Positions 18,458 through 25,874 of a DNA stretch of 64,000 bases are shown here, piece after piece (position 1 is the stretch's first letter; each line of letters opens with the position of its first letter). Source of the DNA: Peptostreptococcaceae bacterium VA2 (GTDB lineage Bacteria > Bacillota > Clostridia > Peptostreptococcales > Peptostreptococcaceae); assembly GCA_000686145.1 (NCBI GenBank), contig JMMB01000007.1, forward strand, positions 2,914,001 to 2,978,000. Reading direction: 5' to 3'. The notes under the pieces were generated by a model, which was not told where the DNA came from, searched no databases, and was given only the letters and a program-made list of their open reading frames with translations. Made by a program: the position numbers and the translations under genes.

Positions 18458-19122
18458 CGTTTATCGACCTTCTTCCTATTTGTTTATAGGTATGAATAAT
18501 AAAATATCGACTTGGGACGTTCCCTCCATAACTTATTATCATTACTTCACTGGTACTTCATCCCTACTCTAGTCCAATTAATTAACCTTTCAGTACTGGC
18601 ATACTTCCCCAGTCAAAGGGATATCTTAGGATATCCTTGGACCTTGGTCTGTTCCATGTAGTTTAGGTATATAGATTGACTTAGGTGCTTGCTCTACACC
18701 GTCTGTACTATAGCATACGCTATAGCGAGTAACCCTTTAACTCGTCCTCTCATGTCGTCTACATAACATATTCGGATATCAGATAATTAGCAGCATTTCT
18801 ACTACCTAGGTTACGATGCGTACATTCGCAAGTTCGTCAGTACAGTCTGTTTAGTACATTCTCACCATATCAATTTCCCCACCCGCATCACTTTCTCAGT
18901 ATGTTTAACCTTTCCTCACCATGACGTGTTAGGGATACTCGATGCGACTTTACCCCGCTTCACACACGAATGTTACCATTTGTGCATGGGGGAGTCTCAG
19001 TGTTATTCGTTCTCTAGTTTGTTTTGGGTACTAGAGCGATAATCAACCACACAGTTAGGATACCATGTATCCCGTGCTGTCCCCACTAACGAACGTTAGT
19101 GTTTAAGCACAACAACCCACAC

Positions 19123-19306
19123 GAAGCCCCCCTATTTCACCTTCTTTAAGTAGATTTCCATCAATAACAATTAAACTCCAATTATTTTCTTTGGCAAGCT
19201 TCTTTGCTAAAGCTGTTTTTCCTATTCCACTTTGTCCAACTACCAAAGGTACTTCTTTTGTCGCTAATACTAAGTCAACGCTCTTTAATGTATCTATAAA
19301 ATTCAT
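19123..19306 (-). CDS. MoxR-family AAA+ ATPase, exon 1 (Walker A part)
   Basis: The first coding part of the split ATPase. AGGAGAG precedes ATG 19306. It encodes MNFIDTLKSVDLVLATKEVP, then Walker A GQSGIGKTALAKKL and KEGEIGGL, where the exon stops after CTTC at 19123. Reading on into the intron adds RVGCCA and a stop at 19103, so without splicing only a 67-residue stub is made. It starts 11 bp after the helical-repeat gene, in one operon. Confidence 0.85.
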
Positions 19307-19317
19307 ATTTTTCTCTC

Positions 19318-20121
19318 CTACATCATCTTTAATTTTTCATCCACAGCTACTTTTTTAGCTTTTTTACTTCCATATTTATAAATAAACAGTATCTTGTCCA
19401 TTGTTATGGTGTCACTGTTTCTATCTATAGTACTACAATTTAAAAAATCTCTTATATATTTTTCTTCAACATCTTCCTTTGATAGTACTTGTTTTAATAC
19501 GTCTTCTAATTCAGCTTTAGATATTTTTTTTGCAACATATTTAATAACTAAAATATTTACTTTTAAGAATTCTAATATTTTATTTTTATCTAAATCAATT
19601 ATAAAGCTAATAGCCGCCTCATTGTTTTTAATAGCTATAAGTTGTGCATTAAACTTTGGTGATTTTATGTATCTTAATGCATCATAACTTATTTTCACAG
19701 CCTCTTCTTGTACACTTTCATAAGGTTCTTTTATATATTTTATCGAATCATAATTTTTTCTTACTGCTATTAATTGTAACTCCTCACTTGGATTTTTCAC
19801 ATATTGAATAGCCCATCCCGATTTATGTAGGGATAATTTAATGACCTTATCAGTAGGGTTTTTAATATGCTGTAAAATACTCCATCCACGGTCTAGAGCT
19901 TTTATCATCATCTCTTCTGTGGGGTCATTTATATATTTAATTGCTCTAATATTATTATCTATTGCTAATTCTTGCATCTCTTTAGTTTGATTCTCTATAT
20001 ATTCTAATACAAGTCCATTTTTTTTAATAGCAAGCAACTTCATCTCCTCTGTAGGATTGTTTATAGTTGCTATAATATTAGGATTGTTATTTATTATTTG
20101 AATGAGTTTTGATTCTTCCAT
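19318..20121 (-). CDS. alpha-helical tandem-repeat protein (DUF4116-like)
   Basis: A 267-residue protein made of about eight repeats of 23 residues. Each carries a pattern like AIKKNGLVLEYIENPTEEMQ: a short helix with Ala/Ile, then hYIxNPTEExx. The repeats end near residue 185 and a helical tail follows. Such repeats usually form a protein-binding solenoid. It is first in the operon with the MoxR ATPase and the VWA/metallopeptidase protein, so it may be an adaptor or substrate of that pair (inference). The 180 bp upstream holds only AT-rich DNA with no clear operator. Confidence 0.75.
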   Translation of the reverse strand: MEESKLIQIINNNPNIIATINNPTEEMKLLAIKKNGLVLEYIENQTKEMQELAIDNNIRAIKYINDPTEEMMIKALDRGWSILQHIKNPTDKVIKLSLHKSGWAIQYVKNPSEELQLIAVRKNYDSIKYIKEPYESVQEEAVKISYDALRYIKSPKFNAQLIAIKNNEAAISFIIDLDKNKILEFLKVNILVIKYVAKKISKAELEDVLKQVLSKEDVEEKYIRDFLNCSTIDRNSDTITMDKILFIYKYGSKKAKKVAVDEKLKMM

Positions 20122-20302
20122 AATATGCCTTTCTTTCTATATTTTTTGATTTTTATTTAGATTTAATTACTACTTATTATATTAATATACTTTTTAAATT
20201 AATTTAAACATAATAATTATACTAATGATTCATCTAAACTATTTACTTTAATCGCTATTAAATCTACTTTCATTACTTAATCCACCTATTCATGAAATTA
20301 TA

Positions 20303-20333
20303 AAACCCATTATGATTTTATCATAATGGGTTT
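20303..20333 (-). terminator. intrinsic terminator after small membrane protein gene
   Basis: A 14-bp perfect stem (AAACCCATTATGAT, 20303-20316, with its complement at 20320-20333) and a 3-nt loop, 15 bp past the stop at 20349. It ends the malY-nhaC transcript on the minus strand. Confidence 0.75.
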
Positions 20334-20348
20334 AGAATCAGATATTAT

Positions 20349-20621
20349 TTATATGTCCTTAGTACCTAATTTGGGTCTAATTACTATCACTAAAAGCACC
20401 AAAATCATACTTATAATCCAAGGCTTTAATCCAAATTTATTAATTATCAAGTTAACTCCTGATAATGTAATTAATGCGTACTTAATAAAAAATAATATTG
20501 TATTTTTAGACTTTCTTCCAGATAAAATCATTCTTATACTTAAAGCAAACATCCTTATACCTACAAATGCCATAAGTACACCTACAATATCTTGAATTAT
20601 ATAATAATAATAAAACTCCAT
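20349..20621 (-). CDS. small hydrophobic membrane protein
   Basis: A 90-residue protein with three probable membrane helices (~8-30, ~43-60, ~66-83) separated by short basic loops (RKSKN, RPKLGTKD). AAAGGAG precedes the ATG. It follows nhaC by 18 bp and ends at a strong terminator, so it is the last gene of the malY-nhaC operon. I do not recognise the family. It could be an accessory of the antiporter, but nothing in the sequence shows this. Confidence 0.65.
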   Translation of the reverse strand: MEFYYYYIIQDIVGVLMAFVGIRMFALSIRMILSGRKSKNTILFFIKYALITLSGVNLIINKFGLKPWIISMILVLLVIVIRPKLGTKDI

Positions 20622-20639
20622 ATATAACTACTCCTTTAT

Positions 20640-22070
20640 TTATATTGCTTTTTCAACTTCTTCAATTTTCTTAAGTTCTTCTTCTGTATAAGTCTTCATA
20701 CTAAATCCAGTAACTCCATATATAAATGATATTATAGGAGTTATCCAGCTTAAGAAACAGTATGGTATAAACTCAAATGGACTAACACCTAAAGTTTGGC
20801 TACAGAATATAGCATTTGAGTTCCAAGGAATTAATGGACCTCCAAGTGTTGCCGTATCTTCTATTATTCGAGATAGGTTTTCTGGCTTTAATTTAAACTC
20901 TTTGTATAATGGCGACATTACAGTTCCTACAAATACAGATGTAAACATCATAGACGAACTAAATGCATTTGCACAATAACTTGCTATAAATGTAGAACCT
21001 ATTAATTTAGTTCTAGAATTACCTATCTTATCTATCATTGGTTGTAATAACACCTCTAAAAATCCTGTATTTTGAAGTATTCCAGCTATAACAAATACTA
21101 TAAATACTAATAGTACAGTTTCTGCCATACTCATTATTCCACCACGGTTTAATAATTTATCTGCATATAAAAGACCGGTTTCTATAGAGTATCCTCCTAA
21201 CATGTAATTTAATAAATCCCCTATTTTTTCACCTTCTTGAACTACTGCTATACCTACTGCTAACATTGATGAACATAATATAGATACTATTGGTGGCTTT
21301 TGTAACAATAATAAAGCTAGTAATAATACTATTGGTATTAATGCTATAAATCCTATATTAAAATTAGCTTTTAAAATAATCATTACTTCATTTATTTGCT
21401 TGTAATCTATTGTGTTATTTGCATACTTAAATCCTATTACAGTATATAAAACAATACATATTAAATATGCTGGCACTGTTGTAAACATCATATGCTTTAT
21501 ATGTGTTATAACATCAGTTTTACAAACAGCTGCTGCTAGGTTTGTAGAATCTGATAAAGGAGATATTTTATCTCCAAAGAATGCACCAGAAATTATAGCT
21601 CCAGCTGTAAGACCAGCAGGAACTCCCATACTTGTCCCTATGCTCATTAATGCTATACCTGAAGTTCCTAAAGTTCCCCAAGATGTTCCTGTTGCTATTG
21701 ATGTTAAAGAACATACTATTAATGTTGTAAGTAAAAAATATTTTGGCGTTATTACTACTAAACCACTGTAAACTATAGTTGGTATAGTACCTGCTGATAT
21801 CCAAGTAGCTATTAAAACTCCAACTGAAAGTATAATTAAGTTAGACTGGAAGGCATCCTTTCCAACTGAAAATCCAAGTTCTTCTATTTCACTATTTGTA
21901 TAACCTAATTTCATTGCTGCTGGTACTACTATTAACCACGATAATAAAAACATTACTGTTATAGATGCATGAAATACAACCATCCCAATTGTAGTTAAAG
22001 ATACAACTGCAAGCATTACTAAAGCTGCAAACTTAAATGTAGGTTTTCTTTTTTCCATATTTTTGCTCAT
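20640..22070 (-). CDS. nhaC: NhaC-family Na+/H+ (or carboxylate-coupled) antiporter
   Basis: A 476-residue membrane protein with about 11-12 helices. The family signature is clear in the middle: GTSWGTLGTSGIALMSIG, GAFFGDKISPLSDSTNLAAA, and ENLSRIIEDTATLGGPLIPW later. GGAGAG precedes the ATG. NhaC members exchange Na+ and H+, some together with organic anions (MleN-type), so the true substrate is open. It lies downstream of malY under one sigma54 promoter, which suggests a link with sulfur amino-acid breakdown. Confidence 0.88.
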   Translation of the reverse strand: MSKNMEKRKPTFKFAALVMLAVVSLTTIGMVVFHASITVMFLLSWLIVVPAAMKLGYTNSEIEELGFSVGKDAFQSNLIILSVGVLIATWISAGTIPTIVYSGLVVITPKYFLLTTLIVCSLTSIATGTSWGTLGTSGIALMSIGTSMGVPAGLTAGAIISGAFFGDKISPLSDSTNLAAAVCKTDVITHIKHMMFTTVPAYLICIVLYTVIGFKYANNTIDYKQINEVMIILKANFNIGFIALIPIVLLLALLLLQKPPIVSILCSSMLAVGIAVVQEGEKIGDLLNYMLGGYSIETGLLYADKLLNRGGIMSMAETVLLVFIVFVIAGILQNTGFLEVLLQPMIDKIGNSRTKLIGSTFIASYCANAFSSSMMFTSVFVGTVMSPLYKEFKLKPENLSRIIEDTATLGGPLIPWNSNAIFCSQTLGVSPFEFIPYCFLSWITPIISFIYGVTGFSMKTYTEEELKKIEEVEKAI

Positions 22071-22198
22071 ATTAACTCTCCATCTATTTTTTATTTTCTT
22101 TTTTATATACTTTAATTATTCTGTGAATATATTTGATAACGTTTTCAATTTTGCGTTAACCTAGCTTAAATAATTTTTAGCTAGATTAGTTTATATAA

Positions 22199-23368
22199 TT
22201 AGTTCATTATAGCTTTCTTAATTCTACTTAATCCATCTTCAACCATAACCCTTGGACAAGCAAGATTTATTCTTTGATATCCTTTTCCACCAGTACCAAA
22301 AGATTCTCCACTATTTAAAGCTACCTTACCCTTGTCAATCAAGGCTTTTGCAACTTCTTCATCACTTAAACCCGTTTCACTAAAATCTACCCATAATAAA
22401 TATGTTCCTTCTGGTTTTCTAACCTTTAAAGATGGTATATTTTCATTTATATAGTTTATAGCAAAATCCATATTTTCTTCTATATATTTAAGATATTCAT
22501 TTAGCCAATCTTCTCCGTGATTATAACCAGCTTCTGTAGCTACTAAGCTAAATGCATTATTTCTTCTTATATCTAGTCTAATAAAAGCATTGTCTAGTAT
22601 TTGGTAATGCTCTTCATTAGGTAATATAACTTGAGATGTTTGAAGTCCTGCTATATTAAACGTTTTAGTTGGAGCCATACAAGTTATACTATTTTGTGCA
22701 AACTCTTCGCTTATTGAACCAAATGGAATATGTTTATGATTTTTAAATATTATATCACTATGTATCTCATCTGATATTACTAATACATTATGTCTAATAC
22801 ATATATCTCCTAGTTTTTTTAACTCTTCTTTAGTCCAAACTCTACCTACCGGATTGTGAGGATTACAAAGTATAAATACTTTCACATCTTTAATTTTTGA
22901 TTCTATGTCTTCATAGTCCATAACATAGTTTCCATCTTCTAATTTAATTAATGGACTTATTACAAGCTCTCTTTTATTTTGTTTTACAACACTATTAAAT
23001 GGGCTGTAAACTGGTTCTTGAATCATTATTTTATCATTCTCTTTAGTCATCTCTTGTATTAGTATGCTTATGGTTGGGATAACCCCTGGACTAAATATTA
23101 GCCACTGCGGATTTATCTTCCATCCATATCGTCTATCTATCCAGCTTGCAATAGATTCATTGTAAGATGCTGGTCTAGTTGTATATCCATAAATACCTTG
23201 CTCTAGTCTATCTCTAAGTGCATCAATTATACATGGTGCTGTTTTAAAATCCATATCTGCTATCCACATAGGTAAAAGATCATTAGTTCCATATTTTTTA
23301 TCCATTTCTGACCACTTTGCTGCAAAATTATTACTTCTGTCAATTACAGCATCAAATTTATAACTCAT
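22199..23368 (-). CDS. malY: MalY/PatB-type PLP-dependent C-S lyase (cystathionine beta-lyase family)
   Basis: A 389-residue fold-type I PLP enzyme. Visible features are LPMWIADMDFKTAP at the N-terminus, SPGVIPTISILIQ, the CNPHNPVGRVW loop, SDEIHSDI (PLP-stacking Asp) and the Schiff-base Lys in APTKTFNIAGLQ. The family cleaves cystathionine and cysteine S-conjugates to pyruvate, ammonia and a thiol. GGAGG precedes the ATG. A sigma54 promoter lies ~45 bp upstream, and the activator gene lies immediately beyond, so induction by a sulfur amino acid is plausible (inference). A weak 9-bp hairpin (22159-22186) lies between this gene and nhaC. Confidence 0.9.
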   Translation of the reverse strand: MSYKFDAVIDRSNNFAAKWSEMDKKYGTNDLLPMWIADMDFKTAPCIIDALRDRLEQGIYGYTTRPASYNESIASWIDRRYGWKINPQWLIFSPGVIPTISILIQEMTKENDKIMIQEPVYSPFNSVVKQNKRELVISPLIKLEDGNYVMDYEDIESKIKDVKVFILCNPHNPVGRVWTKEELKKLGDICIRHNVLVISDEIHSDIIFKNHKHIPFGSISEEFAQNSITCMAPTKTFNIAGLQTSQVILPNEEHYQILDNAFIRLDIRRNNAFSLVATEAGYNHGEDWLNEYLKYIEENMDFAINYINENIPSLKVRKPEGTYLLWVDFSETGLSDEEVAKALIDKGKVALNSGESFGTGGKGYQRINLACPRVMVEDGLSRIKKAIMN

Positions 23369-23413
23369 AATTGCTATACCTCCAGTATTTTTTAATTACA
23401 CTTTAGATATAAA

Positions 23414-23428
23414 GCAATATGTGTGCCA
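23414..23428 (-). promoter_or_regulatory. sigma54 (-24/-12) promoter of malY-nhaC
   Basis: On the minus strand TTGGCAC, ACATA, TTGCT match the RpoN consensus TGGCAC-N5-TTGC exactly (TGGCAC 23428-23423, TTGC 23417-23414). It sits about 45 bp upstream of the malY start, next to a sigma54 activator gene. Confidence 0.92.
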
Positions 23429-23583
23429 AAATTTATATTTTAATATTTTTTATTATTTTTATATAAAAACCTTGTAATTGTAAGGAATACATTTTCATTT
23501 TTTATTTTTATATCTATAATACAATATTATTTTTATAATGTATTTTTCTTTTTCATTATTTCTTATTATGTTTTTAACCCATT

Positions 23584-23643
23584 AATAAAATAAACGGTTT
23601 CAACAGGTGTACCATTCACCCCATTGAACCTATTTATTTTATT
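23584..23643 (-). promoter_or_regulatory. 60-bp nested inverted repeat: activator-gene terminator and possible enhancer (UAS)
   Basis: Outer arms AATAAAATAAA/TTTATTTTATT (23584-23594, 23633-23643), middle arms GGTTTCAA/TTGAACC, and an inner GGTG-N7-CACC dyad (23606-23620). It lies 6 bp past the activator stop and about 185 bp upstream of the sigma54 promoter. It could terminate the activator gene, serve as the activator's upstream binding site, or both. Confidence 0.5.
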
Positions 23644-23649
23644 TATATT

Positions 23650-25707
23650 CTAACCTTTATGTTGTTTGAGAAATTCTATTCCTTTTTCAGTAATTATAGA
23701 ACCACCACGACCAGATAAAATTTTTACAAGCTCAAATCCTTGAAGCTCTAGAAGAATACTTCTTATTTGTTGCTCTGTTAAAAATACTTGTTCTTCTACT
23801 GCGTATTCATATATCTTTCTTCTTCCTATTCTTTGCTTAAGATTGTAAGCTTGATTTATTTTTTCTAATACGAAAATATATTCATTTAAATCTCTCTTAA
23901 AGTTTAACTTTTGATAGGTTTTCTCTACTTCTAGTATTTTAGCGCATTGATTTTCAGACTCTATCGACTCAAGAATATAATCAGGTAAATCAGACACCTC
24001 TATTACACTTTTATCTGCATAAGAACAATATTCAGCTAAATTTCTTAATTCCCTTATATTGCCTTCCCAGTGATATCTCCTAAATATATCTACAACTTCA
24101 TCAGAAAGTTTAAAATGAACGTCTAAGTTTTTTTTAAATGATTCAAGTATTAAAAATACATCATCTACACGATCCCTCAATGGGCTAATTTTTAATGGAA
24201 GAACGTTTAATCTATAAAACAAATCTTTTCTAAATTTATTTTCACAAATTAATTTTCTTAAATCTCTATTTGTTGCTGCTATAATTCTTATATCTACATC
24301 AATAACTTTATCTGACCCAACTCTTCTAATTTGCTTTTCTTGTATAACTCTAAGGAGCGTTGCTTGAGAGTTTAAATCCATCTCTCCAATCTCATCTAAA
24401 AATATAGTTCCATTGTTAGCAAGTTCAAATAGTCCCTTCTTTCCACCTTTTTTGGCCCCTGTAAAAGCACCCTCATCATATCCAAAAAGTTCACTTTGTA
24501 AAAGTCCATCTTGGAAGGTACTACAGTTTACTGCAACAAATGGACCTTGCTTCCTAGCTGATGCACTGTGTATAGATTGAGTAAAAAGTTCTTTACCTGT
24601 ACCACTTTCACCTATTATTAATATAGATGAGTTTGATTGAGCCATTTTATAAGCAATTTTTTTAGTGTTTAAAATGTCTTCACTACATCCTATTATGTCA
24701 TCAAAGTTATATTTACTTACATTTCCAGAATTCATCAATTGAGCTCTAAGTTTTGCTTGCTTTTTTTCAGCCTCATAGAACTTAGCAATTTTTATTATAT
24801 ATCCACTAAAAACATTTATATCTGTATATCTAAGCTCTAGATTTATATCTATATTATTTACTTTAACAAGCTTTTGCAAGTTAATATTTTGCTTGTTTTT
24901 TACTTGACTAAAATCAAAGGATTTTATATAATCTCCAATATATTTTCCAATCATTTCATTATCATTGATAGCTAATATTTCTCTGGCCATATGACTATAA
25001 AACTGTACTATTCCATCTTCGCTTACACATATTAGACCTTCATCTATAGAAGATAGCAAAAAATCAAACTTATTTTCTAATTTAATTTGGCTGATTAAAA
25101 GCTTTTCTGTAATATAACTAGTTGGAACAACTCTATCTATAAACTTTTTTAATAAATCCTCTTTTATTAAGTGTTCTAAGTTTAACTTAATAGCTATATC
25201 AACTATACAACCTAAGTCTATTATCCTATATCCAAGGTCTATTATTTGACAGTTATGAGATTCTATTAAAACTTCTTCTCCTGGTGTTAAAACTACAGAA
25301 TCGGGTAAAATATTATCAGAACCAGGATAGCTTGGTATAAGGTTAGGTATATTAACTCCAAGTCTACGTATGATTATTATAGTTTCAAGCGCCATACTTC
25401 TAGACAAATTGTACACAAATACAGTCATATTCTTATCTACATTTGAAATTTTTTTAAAATTAGATTTTTCAAAAGTTAATTTAGGTATAATTATTTGTGC
25501 GTCCTTTGTACACATTAATAAAATTTCATCATACTTTAACTTTACAGAAATAACGATTACTTTTTCATATAAGAACGTAATATTTCCCTCTTCAAAAGAG
25601 TACAAATTTATTTTTATATTATCTCCTAAAAGATATCTTATTTGATTTGCATAAATCTCGCCTGCATCTTTTTTTAGTGTTATTATAGCTAGTTCTCTTA
25701 TTTCCAT
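23650..25707 (-). CDS. sigma54-dependent enhancer-binding activator
   Basis: A 685-residue activator. Residues 1-~200 form an N-terminal sensory region I cannot assign. Residues ~215-305 resemble a PAS domain. The AAA+ domain (~330-565) has Walker A GESGTGKE, the sigma54-contact loop GAFTGAKKGG, and Walker B GTIFLDEIGEM. The C-terminal ~90 residues lack an obvious Fis-type HTH. They end RSILLELQGFELVKILSGRG, followed by ITEKGIEFL, which looks like a winged helix. It is adjacent to a perfect sigma54 promoter driving malY-nhaC. This fits clostridial sulfur/amino-acid activators (CdsR-like control is only an analogy). AAGGAG precedes the ATG. Confidence 0.92.
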   Translation of the reverse strand: MEIRELAIITLKKDAGEIYANQIRYLLGDNIKINLYSFEEGNITFLYEKVIVISVKLKYDEILLMCTKDAQIIIPKLTFEKSNFKKISNVDKNMTVFVYNLSRSMALETIIIIRRLGVNIPNLIPSYPGSDNILPDSVVLTPGEEVLIESHNCQIIDLGYRIIDLGCIVDIAIKLNLEHLIKEDLLKKFIDRVVPTSYITEKLLISQIKLENKFDFLLSSIDEGLICVSEDGIVQFYSHMAREILAINDNEMIGKYIGDYIKSFDFSQVKNKQNINLQKLVKVNNIDINLELRYTDINVFSGYIIKIAKFYEAEKKQAKLRAQLMNSGNVSKYNFDDIIGCSEDILNTKKIAYKMAQSNSSILIIGESGTGKELFTQSIHSASARKQGPFVAVNCSTFQDGLLQSELFGYDEGAFTGAKKGGKKGLFELANNGTIFLDEIGEMDLNSQATLLRVIQEKQIRRVGSDKVIDVDIRIIAATNRDLRKLICENKFRKDLFYRLNVLPLKISPLRDRVDDVFLILESFKKNLDVHFKLSDEVVDIFRRYHWEGNIRELRNLAEYCSYADKSVIEVSDLPDYILESIESENQCAKILEVEKTYQKLNFKRDLNEYIFVLEKINQAYNLKQRIGRRKIYEYAVEEQVFLTEQQIRSILLELQGFELVKILSGRGGSIITEKGIEFLKQHKG

Positions 25708-25824
25708 AGTTACTCCTTACATCCTATTAATATATTTATTACAACCGATTATATCAATAACATAGCTGAAAATCAAAATATAAATATTATTTCTCTAAAC
25801 TAAATCATCCTTAGGCATTTATAA

Positions 25825-25865
25825 AAAAGTGGGTATCAAAATATTCAATTTTGATACCCACTTTT
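25825..25865 (-). terminator. intrinsic terminator of the gldA-dhaK operon
   Basis: An 18-bp perfect stem (25825-25842 with 25848-25865), with T-rich sequence following on the minus strand, 10 bp past the dhaK stop. Confidence 0.88.
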
Positions 25866-25874
25866 AAATTTATA

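Larger units (their letters stand above)
16522..19122 (-). mobile_element. group II intron with intron-encoded protein, inserted in MoxR gene
   Basis: A 2601-bp intron in the same orientation as its host gene. The 5' end reads GTGTG (from 19122), matching GUGYG. The 3' end reads AT (16523-16522), matching AY. Domain V is recognisable at 16572-16603, and a domain VI-like stem (AAGATTGA...TCAA..TCTT) lies just before the 3' end. The ORF sits in the domain IV position. The first ~660 bp (18458-19122) are structured non-coding RNA of domains I-III. GC content is visibly higher than in neighbouring genes, consistent with a mobile element. Excision joins CTTC to CAACTATAG and restores the MoxR frame. 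Confidence 0.9.

Noticed and set aside
21412-21771. Plus-strand 119-codon frame inside nhaC
   Set aside because: Antisense to conserved NhaC motifs; low-complexity product.
22159-22186. Terminator between malY and nhaC
   Set aside because: The stem is only 9 bp with a G-U pair and no T run follows, so read-through is expected.
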